Made by a program: the position numbers and the translations under genes
The notes under the pieces: model-generated
What the model was told of the DNA's origin: nothing
The model's database searches: none
Seen by the model: only the letters and a program-made list of their open reading frames with translations
Assembly (NCBI RefSeq): GCF_002999335.1
Contig: NW_020312752.1
Location: 62,001 to 126,000, forward strand
Reading direction: 5' to 3'
DNA: 64,000 nucleotides
From: Cyclospora cayetanensis
Lineage: Eukaryota; Apicomplexa; Conoidasida; Eucoccidiorida; Eimeriidae
Shown here: positions 37,089 through 50,070 of the stretch, in pieces
How positions within the stretch are numbered: position 1 is the first letter of the stretch
Layout: each line of letters opens with the position of its first letter

Positions 37089-38687
37089 ATGGGAGAAGAA
37101 ACCCGTCTTCTTTGCCTCTGCAGCGGTTGCGAACCCCTAGCTGCAGAGAGTCGCTACTTAGGCGTTCAGTTCGCCTCTGTAGGTCCCTGGAAGCTGCGCA
37201 TTGTGGCGCTTGACTGCCAGGGGCCACTTCGTTTACTCGGGGAGACCCCCGAGACCGCCACCCCACTTGGATCCATTCCTCTCTTGATAGATGAAGCAGC
37301 ACCGCGTCACCAGGGCGCTGATGCTAACGACAGGAGCCTCACCGTCTTCTTCATTCATGGAGGTGGTGGCCGTGCTGGGCAGTTTCGTCATGTAATTCAT
37401 TTCCTGTCACAAAGGGGAATTCGCTGTATTGCTCCAGACCTTCCGGGCCATGGGCTCAGTAGAACGGCCTCAGGGGCCGCCCGAAGAGACCCACAGGGAG
37501 CCCCTGTATGCCCTGTGGAAGACACACAGAGCATAATTAAGGCCGTGTTTGACGCCCTGGCTGGTACTCGAAAGGACGAAAAGAAAGCGTCCTCCACCCC
37601 TCATTGTGGATCTCCTCCCCGGCGTGCTGTTTTGGTGGGTCATTCGTTCGGCTGTCTGCAGGTTCTTCGGCTGTATTCTCAGCTTTCCGCTGAGAACAGG
37701 GAGACAGAAGTGTCGGGAATATGCCTCATTGGTGGCGATGTGGCAAGGGGGCCCCCCGGGCTGGCTGCCTGGTTGTTTCTCTATTTACCCCGCTTGGTGC
37801 TGCAGCTGATCCGCTCGTTGGTAGGGCAGGTATCTCAGCGTCTGCTGTACAGTGGAGAGACTCGGCAGAAGAATAGGCGCCTGATGGATGACGAGCAGCA
37901 GATTACTTCAATGAATCTTCTGGAAACTGTCCTCGAAATACTAGCGCACTTGAAAGGAGGAGAAGCACACAAAGAATTCCAGCGAGGTACACACAAGCAG
38001 AGGGAACCAAGGGAGGAAAGCGCAGCGGCAGGATGTTTCTGTTGCGGCAACTAACAGTGTTGTGCTGTAATGGGAACAAGCAGGGAGTATAGAATAGCAG
38101 TTTGAGTTTCATGAAGTCTGGGGGACGGGAGTCTGTACATAGTCAGGGAATTTAAAGGGTATTTGATGGGGGGATCGTCTGGCGTGCTTCTATTTGCCGA
38201 TAATATTATTCCTTACACATTTGTCCACGCATGTATGTGTAGATGGCAGTTTTCTTAGCCTTCCCCCCTCTCATCGTCCTGTATGTATGTTTATTCAGCT
38301 GCTGATGCGTTCCGTGATAAATCGCACCGTCCTCCGGTGTTGCTGCTCTACGGAGAGGGCGATTCTGTTACGCCTCCTGCCGCGTCAGCCGCAGCACTTG
38401 CTGCAGCCTTAGGGGCAGGACCTCTTCCTGCGAGCCTTCCAAGCCCCCAGTATCTGCGACTGCCCTACACAGCCTGCGGTGCGGAGATCCGTGGAAGCAG
38501 TTGTAGCAACAGAAACCTGAGCGAGTGCCTTGGCGGAGGACCGCATGTACCCCCGGAGGAGTGGGCGAGGCAGGGGGCAGTGACAGCGGCGGTAGTGGGG
38601 AAGGCGGGCCACAATGTGATGCTCGAACAGCCGCTAGAAACCAACAAAGTCATCTGGGAGTTCATTAAGAGGCAGCTACAAACTTGA
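37089..38687 (+). CDS. Alpha/beta hydrolase, ABHD8-like
   Basis: Two exons, 37089-37986 and 38299-38687, join in phase 1 to give 428 aa. Visible hydrolase features are the oxyanion-hole strand FFIHGGGGRAGQFRHVI, APDLPGHGLS, the nucleophile elbow LVGHSFGCLQV, a cap region with LFLYLPRLVLQLIRSL, the late strand PVLLLYGEGDSVTPP and the catalytic His in KAGHNVMLEQP. The order and spacing resemble ABHD8-type hydrolases, but the substrate is unknown. An insert of about 50 residues lies between the GEGD strand and the catalytic His. The start gives a Cys-containing N-terminus (CLCSGC) that could be acylated, which is a guess. Confidence 0.88.
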
Positions 38688-39733
38688 AATGCAGCGAGCA
38701 AGGAATGATTGTGAAATGCTTGCTCTCTGCTGTAGCACACACGGGCAAGCATGCACCACTACGAAGGAAAATGCAACTGCTCTCCTTCTCCATGCCCTCC
38801 TCTGCGTATTTGATGTTAAAATGTGTCAACCCGTATTCCGCGCCAGCGTCACTTTGGGCGTCAGAGACTTTAACGGCCGGATTTTTTTCCTCCAAACAAC
38901 AGCCAGATGCACGCCGCCAAACCAGAAGCTGGAGGTGGAAGCTGCTTGAATTTTGCATCCTGTATTGACCGCCTTTCTGTGTTTAGAGCCACATCCTTCT
39001 GCCGTTCTGTCCCCGTCATTGGCCGTTGAGCCACCTAACAGAACGGAACGGCCTTGTTGCTTTAGTTATGCAGGAAGCCCCTACTGGAAGGCGCTCTAAC
39101 TAGGAGCCTTTTATATTCCCGAACCAACACTTGCAAGATGGGGGGGCTTTTAAAATACTCCACCCTTGCGGTATTCGACTCCTAAAGTAAACCGTCGTTC
39201 ATCAGTTTTAGGTGAACTGCATGTGCATGCGGCTATAAGCAGAGTGCTGCTAAGGAGGGAGAGACGTACGTCCTAAACGCACCCGTGCACAGCTGAAGAG
39301 GTGGATTGGACGCCAGGAGAGAGAGTGTTTTCCTTCCGAATAACGCCTCTCCCTCCTCAGAGCTTGCTCCTGACCCTCGATGTGGAATCCTGTCCTCAAA
39401 TGCATGCGGACCCCGCCCTCTGCTTCCCCCTAGACAGTACAAATCTGGTGCCTAAACCGTGCAGATATGCATGTGAAGTTCACAGAAGTGTATATAGACA
39501 CCTTTATGGTGAATTGGGTGGCATCGATTTGTAGTTCCCTCTGGGCCGAAAGCCACTAGATGTCTTTTGTCGGCACTAGCTCGTCATGAGGCCGACGGCA
39601 GCAACAGCAGCTACTGCTGCCGCTGCTGCATTCGTAGAAGCTACTGAAATGCTTTGGGGCTGCTCCTGAAGCAACGGAGGCAGCAGCTCCTGCTGCAGAA
39701 TCAACTACTGGCACCCTTGCGCTGCAGGGCTCT
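38688..39733. other. Convergent intergenic region
   Basis: This holds the 3' ends of the hydrolase (+) and the PP2C gene (-). No exon is seen. CAG/CTG-rich sequence near 39597-39690 is just beyond the PP2C stop. Confidence 0.4.
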
Positions 39734-42700
39734 TCACATGTGCTTTTCGCACTGCCTGAGACGTTTCACAGCTCCAGATGGTGAGGAGGCGGCCGCTCTC
39801 ACAGCTCCGGCTCTTCGAAAGGGGCCTCCGAGGGCTCCTGCCACCTTTGGACTACAAGGCACGCCGGTAGCATGCGATTTCCAGTCTCCCGCGGAAGCCA
39901 CATTGCTGAGACGCCGGGATCGGCGCTCAGTGATTTGGGCAGCCGGAGGGTCGGAAAGCTGCCCTACTCCCTCCTCCTGGTGCTCCCGCGGCTTAGCCGG
40001 CCCCTCATCAGCGCCGTCGCTGCTTGTGCCTTCTGCCTGCAGGGTTTGGGCTAGCTGTGAGGCGCTGCTGGGGGGGCTTGTAACCATCCTGGCTTCCCGG
40101 TCGCCACTAGCGGCCAGTTTTGCGGATGGAGCAGCCACAGCACTTGTTGAGGCACACGGGGAAACTGTTCCTTTTGATGAAGCTGCGTTGAGAGGTCTTG
40201 AAGGCCTTGATGGCTTCTTAGGAGTGTCGGAATATCGGAGGCCAGGCGAGCCTATGCGCCCGTGGGGCCCCTCTGGAGCCTCTGGTGGCCCCTGAGCCCC
40301 CGCGCGCCTTGGAGACGCCGGCTTGCCACGATCTCCTGGTGCCCTTCCCCTCACTGCCGCCGCTGCAGCGCGAAGCACAGCGAAGGCTGCAAAGTTGGGG
40401 CGGGGCAAACGACTCTCTGCCGCCTCTTCCGGGGCGTGTGCATTGGTACTGGGAGAGGCACCAGCAGGCACAGCATTAGCCTGCGTCATCGCGGCAGAAA
40501 GCGGCTTTCTTGGTGTGCTGGTGGGCGAGCTCAGGTCCTTCGAGTCTCCTACTCCACTTGAACGGGAAACGCCGCAGGGCCTCATGAAGCCCAGGGGGCT
40601 ACCCGCAGTCCTGCTGACACTGCGGGACGGAGTGCGGGCAGCAGGAGAGAGTGCCCCTAGGTTACGCTTCCTTGGTGAAGACGCAGCAGCCACCGCCGAT
40701 GGTGTTGAAGCACGTGGAGTTGCTGGGGAAGCAGGGCTAGAGGATAACGCACGTGGAGTGGAAGCCCGACGGAAGCGAGACGCAGAGGTAGGTGTGCGGA
40801 GCTCACAAAGCAGCTTCTGCGAAGATTCGGATGGTGCTGCTGCCCTTGCTGCAGCTACGTCCCCAGGGTCACTCGGTGTCGACGCAGCAGCAGGCGCACT
40901 AGGCGCAACAACAGACGACGAGGTTGCTATTCCTGGCTCGTGTGCTTCCGAGCGAGTCTGAATGACCTCCTCCTTGCTGGTGGCAGACTCCGTCGGTAAG
41001 GTCTCGGCAGCAGCAGCAGCAGTCGGCCCAGCAGCCGGAACAGCGGGAGTGCGCGCTTTCGTCTCTGCTAGGGGGAGGGTGCAAGGCGCAGCCGCTGTTA
41101 CCCAAAGGGCAACGCAGCTTATGTCGTCCCTCTTCCCACCGCGAGGCCCCTCTCCTTCTCCCCCCGCCAAATGCGCGGGGAGGGCCCTGGTGCCCTCTGG
41201 AGCGGCGACGAAAGGCCGCTCGTAGAGCTGCGAAGACAGCAAAACCGCGCAATCAGCCGCATCACATGAGCGATGTGACGGCAATGCAATGGAGTCTCCG
41301 GGCACCCCGAGGCCGTCTCCTCCGACGTGGCGTTCACTCGTTTCTCCCAGTGTCTCTCTACCCTCCTTGTCTCCCAGGGCACCCACCCACCACCCACCGT
41401 CCCTCCACACACACCCTAGGAATGCGCAAGGCACCTACACGAAGGCTGGGCACTCATGTGGTCATCATGTAGACAGCAGGGAAAGGGGCGCGTGTTGGTC
41501 AATGGAGAGGTATTAGGGAAATCTCGCTCTAGGAGGGAACCTACACCATCTTGCGACTTCCGTTTTGCTATTTTTACAATGAGCTCCGCAATATCTTGCG
41601 CGGGGGTAAATCCGATAAGGGTTTTCTTTTGCTGCCCCTCTTCCTGGCTCAGCTGTTGCTTGTGCTTCTGTACCCCTTCCTTTCCCTGTTGTTGCTGTTG
41701 CTGTTGCTGTTGCAATAGCGCAGCCTCCTCTGGCGAAATTGCAAGCGAAGAGAAGACCTCGATTTCCCGATCAAATAGATTGTCTGCCACTCCATCGCTG
41801 AAAATGAGAAGAAGATCGCCTGGTTGCAGCAATAGGGGCTGCGGTGGGGCGTATGCTATGTCTGCAGTATCGCCTTGCGGGTCTATTCGTTCTAGCACAG
41901 AGACGAAGCGATCGCATCCTTGTTGGCGCAGCGTTTCCCACTCTTCCTTGGGTGGCAGATTACAGAGTTGATAGGGAGCACCATTTTCCCACCTCTGCTC
42001 TTTGGTACGCCAACAGCATCGTCGCAGCAGCCTCGGAAATCTGCTGGAGCCACTGCCCGCACTGCCCACCATGCCGCCCGTGGCGGATAGCAGCAGCGCC
42101 TCTGGTTTGATGCTCGGGGCCTCAGACGCGTAAAAAGACATGCTACATGGCATCATCTGGCGCCGCAGCACCATTAAAACAGAATCGCCTAAGCAGGCAA
42201 CCCCCAATTTGCCCGTCCGCCGGTCTATACAGCCCACTGCAGCAGTGCTGCTGCCCCACCTGTTATCCGCACTGCTGCAGACTGCCTCATGGGCCCGCTG
42301 CAACAGTAGCCTTGCGCGCCCATTCGCGTCCAGAGAGAGGTACTGGGGAGACATGCGCTCAGGATGAAGGTGAGCCGCTGCCTCCGCGGCTGCGGCTGCG
42401 GCAAGGCCTTCCGAAAAGCGAGAGGCGTCGATGCCCTCAACTGCCCAGCTCCCTACTCCGTCAAAGACACCGAAGCATCCTTCGTGCTCCAAGTAGAAGA
42501 ATGCGTCTTCACAGCAGCTAGTGCTGCCCTTCGCCAACCGGCAGCCTCCCCCCTGCAGCTCGAAGGGAATGAGCGCAGCAGCGGCGGCCCCAGCTGGAAA
42601 TGCTGCCGAGGCAGCAGCTGACTTGTTGCAGCGAGTTCCCCGACAACCAGCGGCTGAGGCGGCAACTTGCAGAGACGGCTGCCGCTGTTGTATCTGCAAG

Positions 42701-43782
42701 CGCCGCTGCTGCAGCATGATGCGCCTCCAAGTGGGGTACAAAGAAGGCTCCACAGGGAGTTGCGGCAGCAACGCCGTTGCGGCCTCAAGGTGAACGTACA
42801 CTGAAAGAGGGGCATAGGCAACGGCCTCCTCGAGAGCTGCACAGTCCTTTAAGAGGAACCCTCCTAACAAAGTAGGGAGCTGCTTGGACACCCTGAGCCG
42901 CTCCACTTCTGCTGCTGCCGCCGCCAGTAGCATGTGTGGCGGCTGTTGCTGCTTTTGCTGTTGTTGCGGCTGATGCTTCTGCCTGAACCGGCTTCTAATG
43001 TCCTCCGCGAGTGCTGCACGCTTTCTCAAGGAACAGAAAATCGGGCGAATATGCGAAATAAACTCTTGCAGCCGCTGCAGGAGCGCCAAAAACGGCGCTT
43101 CGGTACTTTCCATCAGGTGCAAGGGACCGCGGCACGAGAGGCTGGCTGCAGCAGACGCAGCTGTGGTGCTCATCACTATACAGCTGCCCGCTTCGGGTTC
43201 TAATCCAGCTGGAACGGGGTACAGGGGCGGATCAGGTTCTGCCGTGGGGAGAGGAGAGCGTAACAACACAACAAGCTTGCACACCTGTCCACTCTGTGCG
43301 GCCTCTCCTAGCCAATCAACATTCTCCTTCTCTGCTCCTGACTCCGACCCTGAGGAATGCCCCATTGAGATACCATCACAACCATCAACTGCTGCTCCTG
43401 CTGATGTTTGGTCATTGGACGGCAGTTCCCCTTTGTTGGACACACCTGCTTCCTCAGATCCTCCACAAAGATCCGCGGGGCTTTCGGAGGAACAGTCCTC
43501 GTTGGCTGAGTACTGAGAGGCCTCAGGGATCAAGCGGACTGAAATAATGTCCAAAAGAGACACAACAACCCCACCGACCTCCAAACCAGCGTCACTGAGC
43601 ACGGCAACACTGGGGACCCAGTCGAATGCATGCGGTTGCTGCAGCGGACAGAGAATTCCGCTGCCGCAACTAGAATTCTTTGCAACCTGGGTAGCAGAAA
43701 CGTCGGCAGCAAAGTGAGACAGAGGGGAGTGCGGCTGTGGTAGGCCCACTTGCCACTCGTGCTGTATGTGGAGGCCTCCCAT
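39734..43782 (-). CDS. PP2C-family protein phosphatase (PTC7-like) with S/T-P-rich tail
   Basis: Two exons, 43782-41545 and 41227-39734, join in phase 0 for 1243 aa. The catalytic domain shows CCEDAFFYLEHEGCFGVFDG (metal-binding Asp near residue 442), STAAVGCIDRRTGKLGVACL followed by GDSVLMVL, LLLIFSDGVADNLFD near residue 664 and, on exon 2, GGKRDDISCVALWV with metal-binding Asp780. LYERPF is the usual (T/R)PF element. Together these match PTC7/PPTC7-type Mg/Mn Ser/Thr phosphatases. Residues 1-400 are not recognised. The last 440 residues are Ala, Ser and Pro-rich with many SP and TP pairs next to Arg/Lys, possible proline-directed kinase sites. Gln runs lie within the domain (near 41690-41713). 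Confidence 0.92.
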
Positions 43783-46039
43783 GGTTTAGGTGCAGCCGAA
43801 GTTTCTAGCAGGTAGTGACTCTTCTGACGCAAGCTTATCCCTCTACAAGCGAAGTAGGAGCACACCCCGCCCCTGCAGCGCCCTATGGGGGGCTATGCCT
43901 GTCAGGCGTCGGCGCGCAGACACGGCAGGGAGTCGCCTGCTCCCCGAAATGCCACCTTCATAGACACCGTCTGTCTAGTATTTACGTGCTACAAGAGGAC
44001 GACCCTGGCGTGTTCCTGTCCTTCGCTTGACTGGCCAGAGGCACGAGTACAGGGAGGGGCTGGATAGACTTGTGCAGCGTAGGCGGCGAGCGACTCGCGG
44101 CGGGAAGTCCCTTCAAACGGATGAAAATATGAAAAAAAGCAAAACCTGAGTAAGCGCGCGGCCATAGACATCTACATGCAAACACAGGGAGGTCCGTGTT
44201 ACTGCGGTGGGGTTGCGCCATGTCGCGCTTCCCCCAGGAAGGAACCGAGAATGCTGGAGGCAAACGATCGTGCCAATATTCATAGCACAGTTTAAGTGAA
44301 TAACACAAACCTGGCCTAACAGTACCTGAACCGCACACAAAGATCTCACTTACACAGTTAGTTCGAAGGTAGCACACCATTCTTGTAGCACTTCGAGCTT
44401 AGCAGCCACTGCGACTTCTCTCCCTTCACATCTGCACAGTATTTCTGACTCCCTGACTAAATCTGTAATGTTGTTAAATTGTTTGTCCAAGAATAGTTAC
44501 AGGTTTTCGGTACAATATAGCGAGCCAAATTACACTGGGGCACTTGCAGCTACAGTGGTACAATTTATTTCAGAGTTGGTAGAGAATTGGCTACGCAACC
44601 TGACTGTACATCTTGTTTGCTAACTCGTAGAAACAGATCAATGCCACAACATACAATTCTGTTTGCATCCAAGGGATGTCATGTACTCGTTGCTGGGAAT
44701 GGTCGCAGAGCATAGAGTTGCAGGAACGCGCAAACTAGCTAGAGGGGCTGTGAAGAACACGGGCAGGGCAAGGAGACAGAGCTTTGAATTAAATTTTTTA
44801 TCGGGCCTTGTATTGATGGTTTGGAACATAAAGTGAAATATTGCCTCAAACAAACATCGCATGGAGCGTTGCACAGAGAATCCCTCGTAGCAGTGGTAGA
44901 AGAAACGTCGGGAGCAAAGGGACACAGCGAGGGGAGTGGTTGTGGCACCGCGCACCCTCTAAGCACTCCAAGCATTCGCCACTAAATTCTCACAGCATCT
45001 AGCACCACGCACCGAACATTTCGTCTTCTTGCATCGAGCTTAGAGCCCTCCGCAACAAATAAGATACTCGAACAGAAAAACTAATCAGTTAACACTTTGC
45101 TAGTTCTTAGCTAAATATAGGTGGTGTAGTCGAATGTGTTTTAGCATATCTTTACGCGTTTTTCTTTCCTCGCACTTCAGGCACACGCCTCCGTCTGGTG
45201 TACCCGTTCGTGAGGACAAGCTACTTGCAGGAGAGAAAAAGATTTCCCGCACTATCGCCACTCCCCAGGTAGGCACCAGTGCGAAAAATTCGAGGAGCAG
45301 AGCACATGTGTGCAGCACCCACTGCAGTACAATGAAAGGAAAGAAAGGCAGAAGCTTGCCAACAACGAATGCGGGATCAAAGCAACACGATTGCGGTGGC
45401 GCAATGGCTTGCTGTGGTCAGAGCGCTGAAAGAGGGAACGCCCTGCGGAAGACAAGTAATATTTGTGGAAGAAATGAAATTCTTACTTGTTCAGCACTGC
45501 CTCCATCCCTCCTAGAACAAATATTAGCTTGTAAATACCCTGCGTAGTCAATTCCAAGCCTACAAAGGGGCATAAGGAAGAAAATAGAGACACCATACAT
45601 GAGACTGAAACAAGAATAAACGGCACCTTTTCCAAAAATGCCATAGATGGAGTTGGCAATTTCAGGTAAAGCATGTGCTTGGAAAGCACAATTATTATCA
45701 AGGAACACGAGGAACACTATCAATGCCGAGTGCACGTGCTGTAATTCAGACTGATAGACAGCCAGTCCCAAAACTGCCTCTCCGTCAGCTAATGGTGCTG
45801 CCGTTTCTCACGTCAGTTCACTAGAAACTCTTGACTAGTCTCTCTTTGGCCATCAACAGTTCTAACATCTAGCATTTCTACCGCTAATTTTGTATCCTAC
45901 GCCTGCATGTGGACACTTGCCTACACGAGAAATCTCAAAAATACATCGAAAGGCGGTGAAAGTTATCTAAAACTCCAACATGGACAGTTCTGTAGCGTTT
46001 CTAACCTTTAGGTAAATCAGTACGGGAAGAACGTGAACT
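43783..46039. other. Gene-poor region with repeat debris
   Basis: No supported gene. It contains a diverged copy of the start of the PP2C gene (44896-44945) and a dispersed repeat copy. A 72-codon minus-strand frame (45100-45318) has a C2H2-like stretch, CLKCEERKTRKDMLKHIRLH, with 11 rather than 12 residues between Cys and His. It is noted but not called. Confidence 0.45.
44951..45040 (+). repeat. Dispersed repeat copy 2
   Basis: It begins CGCACCCTCTAAGCACTCC, which is almost identical to 62861-62880, and ends with GCATCTAGCACCACGCACC and CTTCTTGCATCGAGCT, matching the copy at 58.6 kb. It adjoins the PP2C-like fragment. Confidence 0.6.
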
Positions 46040-48450
46040 GTTGTGACCGAATCGCAAATGGTCCCAGCCACTTGGCCTCAAACCTCTGTCTCTACGCATA
46101 TTCTGGTATATCCTCTAAAGCCTGTAGACCCCTGAGACCAATGCTCCAGGCTCGAGGCACCCAGCGAAACTCCGCTGGTCATCTTACCGTTTTTGTCTGT
46201 CTTGAGCTTTGTGTTAACATTACTCCCACTAGCCAGAAAAAATTTCAATTTTTCTCCCGCTGAGCGGGGATGCTAACTCCGAACCAGCCGATCCAGGAAA
46301 GCATTGGCGAGGGGTTCTAAAGGTGCGCGAAAGAAGCTGGTGGACTAGTTTACTATTATGTGCAAGCCAACACGGCACAAGGGAAAAAATTAAGTTAATC
46401 GATTGGATTTTTTCAAGTACTGGCAAATACTGAAGAAGGGTGTGGTTGGTCGCCTTGGTTTGTCTATCTGCCTCAGGATGGCCTGCACTGGTCATATTAT
46501 GGCCAATGATAGGCGGGTGATGCAGGCATTTCAGAACCCACCAGCGAACTTCGGAGCCCTATCCATATCAATACTGCTGCGAGATACTTAGGGCTTTTAG
46601 AGAAAGGTTAAGAATTGTTGACCGATATTCTGAGCCATTACAAAACTGGTTCAAGGGATGCTTGGGCATGTTTTCTACAGACCACGAAGTAGTTGCTATC
46701 CTAACCCTCGGTGTCCAGCAGTCCAACTAAAGAGCCCTTAGTCAGATCAGTCCAAAGCCTTTAGTGAGTTGAAAGGCTTTGCAGAAGGCCAGTTTTATCC
46801 AAATTGTGCAGCCTCAGCTGCTGACAACCTGAGCAATACAGTCCGCACTTCTCTGCCGCGGAGCGCATCGCAAGCCACCAGAATGATTGTGAAAGCTTTT
46901 CCACCATAGTGTGAATTCACCCATGGCCGGAAAGGGTATGACATTGCTATTTTTTCGCGAAACAGCACTGCAAAGCAAAGTTGGGATATACCCGGCACGG
47001 ACTCCTCACTTTGCATTGAACCACAGTAGGCACACCTCAACGAGGTAGTGCTTCACCCCTTTGTCCTTCTGAATTTTGGCAATGGTTACAGATGCATAGA
47101 TTACCGAAGCTTAAGACTTAAGCAGCTTCAATAGAGACCTGAGTTATCTCACACGAGCGGCCGCATTGAACACAATTGAACCGCTGAGCCGTCGGGCATG
47201 CTAATCGTGACTGCGTGAGCCATGACGTGGTAGGCTTTCTTGTACGGTCGTACTGCAGGACATGCTCAAGCCCGCGAACAGCTCATAATCCAAGGCCTGG
47301 CATCTCTTTGTCAGATTGACTTGGTAACGATGGCCGGCTTGGACAGTAAGATGACACCCATCTCTATTGCTGGTGTACTGCACGCCCCACCGCACCGTCT
47401 AGGGTTTCTTTTCTCGCACTGCATACCACTGATTGGAGTCGGTGAAACAATAAGGATAACAAGCGATACTTCGGCATTTTTGGAGAGCAGGGAGCTTAGT
47501 GGGTGGAAATAAAACCAAACGTAACGCGACGCATTCGCTGTCAAGGAGAAATAGCGCTCATAAGTGGCCAGCGCGAATTGTAGCCGGGGGCGGCCGTTAA
47601 TCGTCCTTGCCGTGCCATCAGCCTTTTCTGTTGAAGTCCTTCACCGGGTTTTGTCAACTAGACTAGTCACAAAAGGAGTGATCCTAGCGAATCCAGAAAT
47701 CAGATATCGCTACCAAGATGCAATCCCAAAGCGCTTCGCCATGTCCGTGCAAATGCGCAAGGGTAATTCCCATGCCTTGATTGCGTCAATTTTTGCGTAA
47801 TCCGGATCGATTTTTGCATGCGAAGCACAGGAGATCCCAAGAATACAATACTTCTCATAAAATACTAACACATGCCTGCCTTCACGTATTGCTGTTTGCC
47901 TTGCAGTAGCGAGAGCTGTAGCTGCTGAAGTGCTCTTGAAGGGCTGAATACCAGGACATCGTCTATAAAAGCGAGCCATCCAGCCCTCCTTCTCGGCTTC
48001 ATAGAACCCCCAGTTCAGTTGCCGTTGCACTTCAGGTGGGCACGGAAAAGCCAAAAGCCTGTCTTTCCACGGTACAAACACCGGGTTATCTGGATTCCTG
48101 CAGTTTGCGCTTTCCTACAAACCCTGGGCCTGCCGCTCCAGCTCCTCTTTATGCTGTTGGAATATACAATACCATGGAACATATCTTGGGGCTGACCCGA
48201 TCATCTGCTCAATACGATGCGCTGGACGACTAGCAGGTGGCTTGTCTGCTGGCAAATTGTCATTAGCTAGCACATCCGCGAACTCACCCTCGATATTTGC
48301 CCATTCCTGCCGGTCCTCGGCGAATAGTACGGTCTTGTTCCGCAACCAAGAAGCAGCTGCAAAGCCACTAAGACGGAAAGCATCCTTGGAGCAGTATTCT
48401 CGTGCTACGCTGCTGAGCTGCACGCATAAGGACTGCCTCACCTCATTGAG
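46040..48450 (-). mobile_element. Decayed Ty3/gypsy-type retroelement (pol remnant)
   Basis: On the minus strand, broken pol pieces lie in the right order. 48441-48115 has EGEFADVLANDNLPADKPP and PAHRIEQMIGSAP, like the linker before the RT. 47850-47640 has KIDPDYAKIDAIKAWELP and ASWYRYLISGFARITPFV, the RT end and connection. Near 47550 is FSLTANAS, like the RNase H TDAS. 47000-46800 has GGKAFTIILVACDALRG, like the integrase VVVDRLSK region. 46580-46400 has MDRAPKFAGGF, a stop, NACITRLSLAI, then SAGHPEADRQTKATN. 46100-46050 has FEAKWLGPFAI, like the GPY/F module. Stops, frameshifts and a missing RT palm make it non-functional. No LTRs or gag were recognised. Confidence 0.75.
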
Positions 48451-50070
48451 ATACCGACTCCGCTCTGCTAAAATATCAAGTGTGAGAAAAGAGTATTTGA
48501 GACCAGGAGCTAGGGCTTGTATGATGGCTTGAACTGTAGCAATCTGCCGTCGGTCAACTGGGTGCCTGTGGACACAGCCATTGTCAAGTGCCTCCCCCTA
48601 CTCAAGCTCCAGCAAGGAGCAGTCTTTTCTCTTTACACTGGGTGGGTGAGGGGGAGGGGGGGATATAGGGCGAGGCACCTCTACAAGGGCCTGATAAAAC
48701 CCTCTCATACTTGCCTTTACGGCCGCCACACTTTTCTGGTCTGCACTAGCGCATCGAGGCATCCCTAACCCTTTGCCGGCTAACGTATCGTGCCAATCTA
48801 CGAGCTGAGATGCTACTGCGTTTACACTGGCTTGCAGACCGGCCTCTGCCGTCCCAAAAGGCGTCGAGCTATCTCTGTATTCATTGCCAGAGGCATTTTC
48901 TCCAACGCCTTGACAAGCGAGAAAAGGTTTGTGAATTTACCAATCGACTTGATGGATTCCAAATAAGTGTAGATAAGCTTGCCACTCCACTGGATCCACA
49001 ATCCTGTGGATGAGCACGGATTAGCTCCATCGAGCCATGCGACGCTACCAAATGTTATGCTCAATATAAGGTTTCCGCAGGAAGGTTTTTTATTTTCCAC
49101 TCAGATCAACCTTTGTAAGGAGCGGCATGCGAAGAGGTTTTGCATTGCTTTCTTCTAGGGAGGCCACTCGGCGCTATAATATACGAGCTAGCAGCGTATG
49201 CTTCGAAAGACTGCTCGTACGTGTCATGTGCTCATGCTGAGGTAGTATACACACTTCGGTGCATTCGATAAACGTGGGCGCCAGGTGCGGCTACAAGAGC
49301 TCAGGGCCAACCCGAAAAGAGCTTGCGCCGCTGCATCTCCCCATCTAGAGAAAAAACACGTGCAAGTATATCTCCTGTCGGCGGATGTGACACGTAGAGA
49401 GCAGTCCACCGCCTGCCACTACACCGCACCAGCTGGCCTTACGTAGCCCCATATTGAGTGGCCGTCCCCAGAGCGTGCGCATGCTGCACAATGACCACGA
49501 AAGGTATTGGAGTAAACATTGGCGAAAGCCCCACACCCTTTTGGGCCACTCTTAAGCAGAATGCTCAGGGTTGACCCCAAAAGTCCAGGTGCACGTGAGC
49601 TCTCCTGCCGAAGGCAACAGGGGATTGAAAACTGCCTTTTCCACTCTTGAGTGTTTCACTAGTTTACCACTTTACACAGGCCAGTGTCTTTTATGCTTCT
49701 CAGGGATAGCACTCCACCGGCACAGTGCCACCGGAAAATCTAAGCAGCCTTAACATTCGCCAGATACCCTTTCATTCCCCGTAGGTTACTCCACTACAAA
49801 TGAGAGCCCGTGGTGTTCATCTACTACAAAAGTCATTTGAGTTGGGCATACTCCCAGTGCTGCACTTATATAGCCTCTAAACACTCACGGCTTTTAAAGT
49901 CTCCAGGACGAAAGGGCGCCACCTCTAGCGCGGATGTTCAATGACACCCAAGCGAGACAACCGAATAAGTGCAAGCAAAGTGCAACTACACTGCACGCCT
50001 AACAAGCAGGGGCTTTCCCAAAGAGGAGAGTTCTGCGGAAGTGGCAGCAGGAGAAGCACTGCTTGGCAGC
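48451..50070. other. Gene-poor region
   Basis: No supported exon. It may hold the gag or upstream LTR part of the retroelement remnant, but nothing diagnostic is seen. Confidence 0.35.

Noticed and set aside
40323..40961. Long + strand open frame opposite the PP2C tail
   Set aside because: It is antisense to a GC-rich, biased exon whose frame continues the PP2C DD motif, so it is a compositional shadow.
45100..45318. C2H2-like finger in a 72-codon minus-strand frame
   Set aside because: Only one finger-like motif with off-consensus spacing, lying in repeat-rich DNA; could be chance.
45418..45771. Hydrophobic 117-codon minus-strand frame resembling a membrane protein
   Set aside because: AT-rich intergenic DNA readily gives hydrophobic frames; no family, start context or exon partners were found.
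47240..47512. 90-codon + strand frame within the retroelement
   Set aside because: The minus strand carries ordered pol similarity across the same interval, so this is a shadow.
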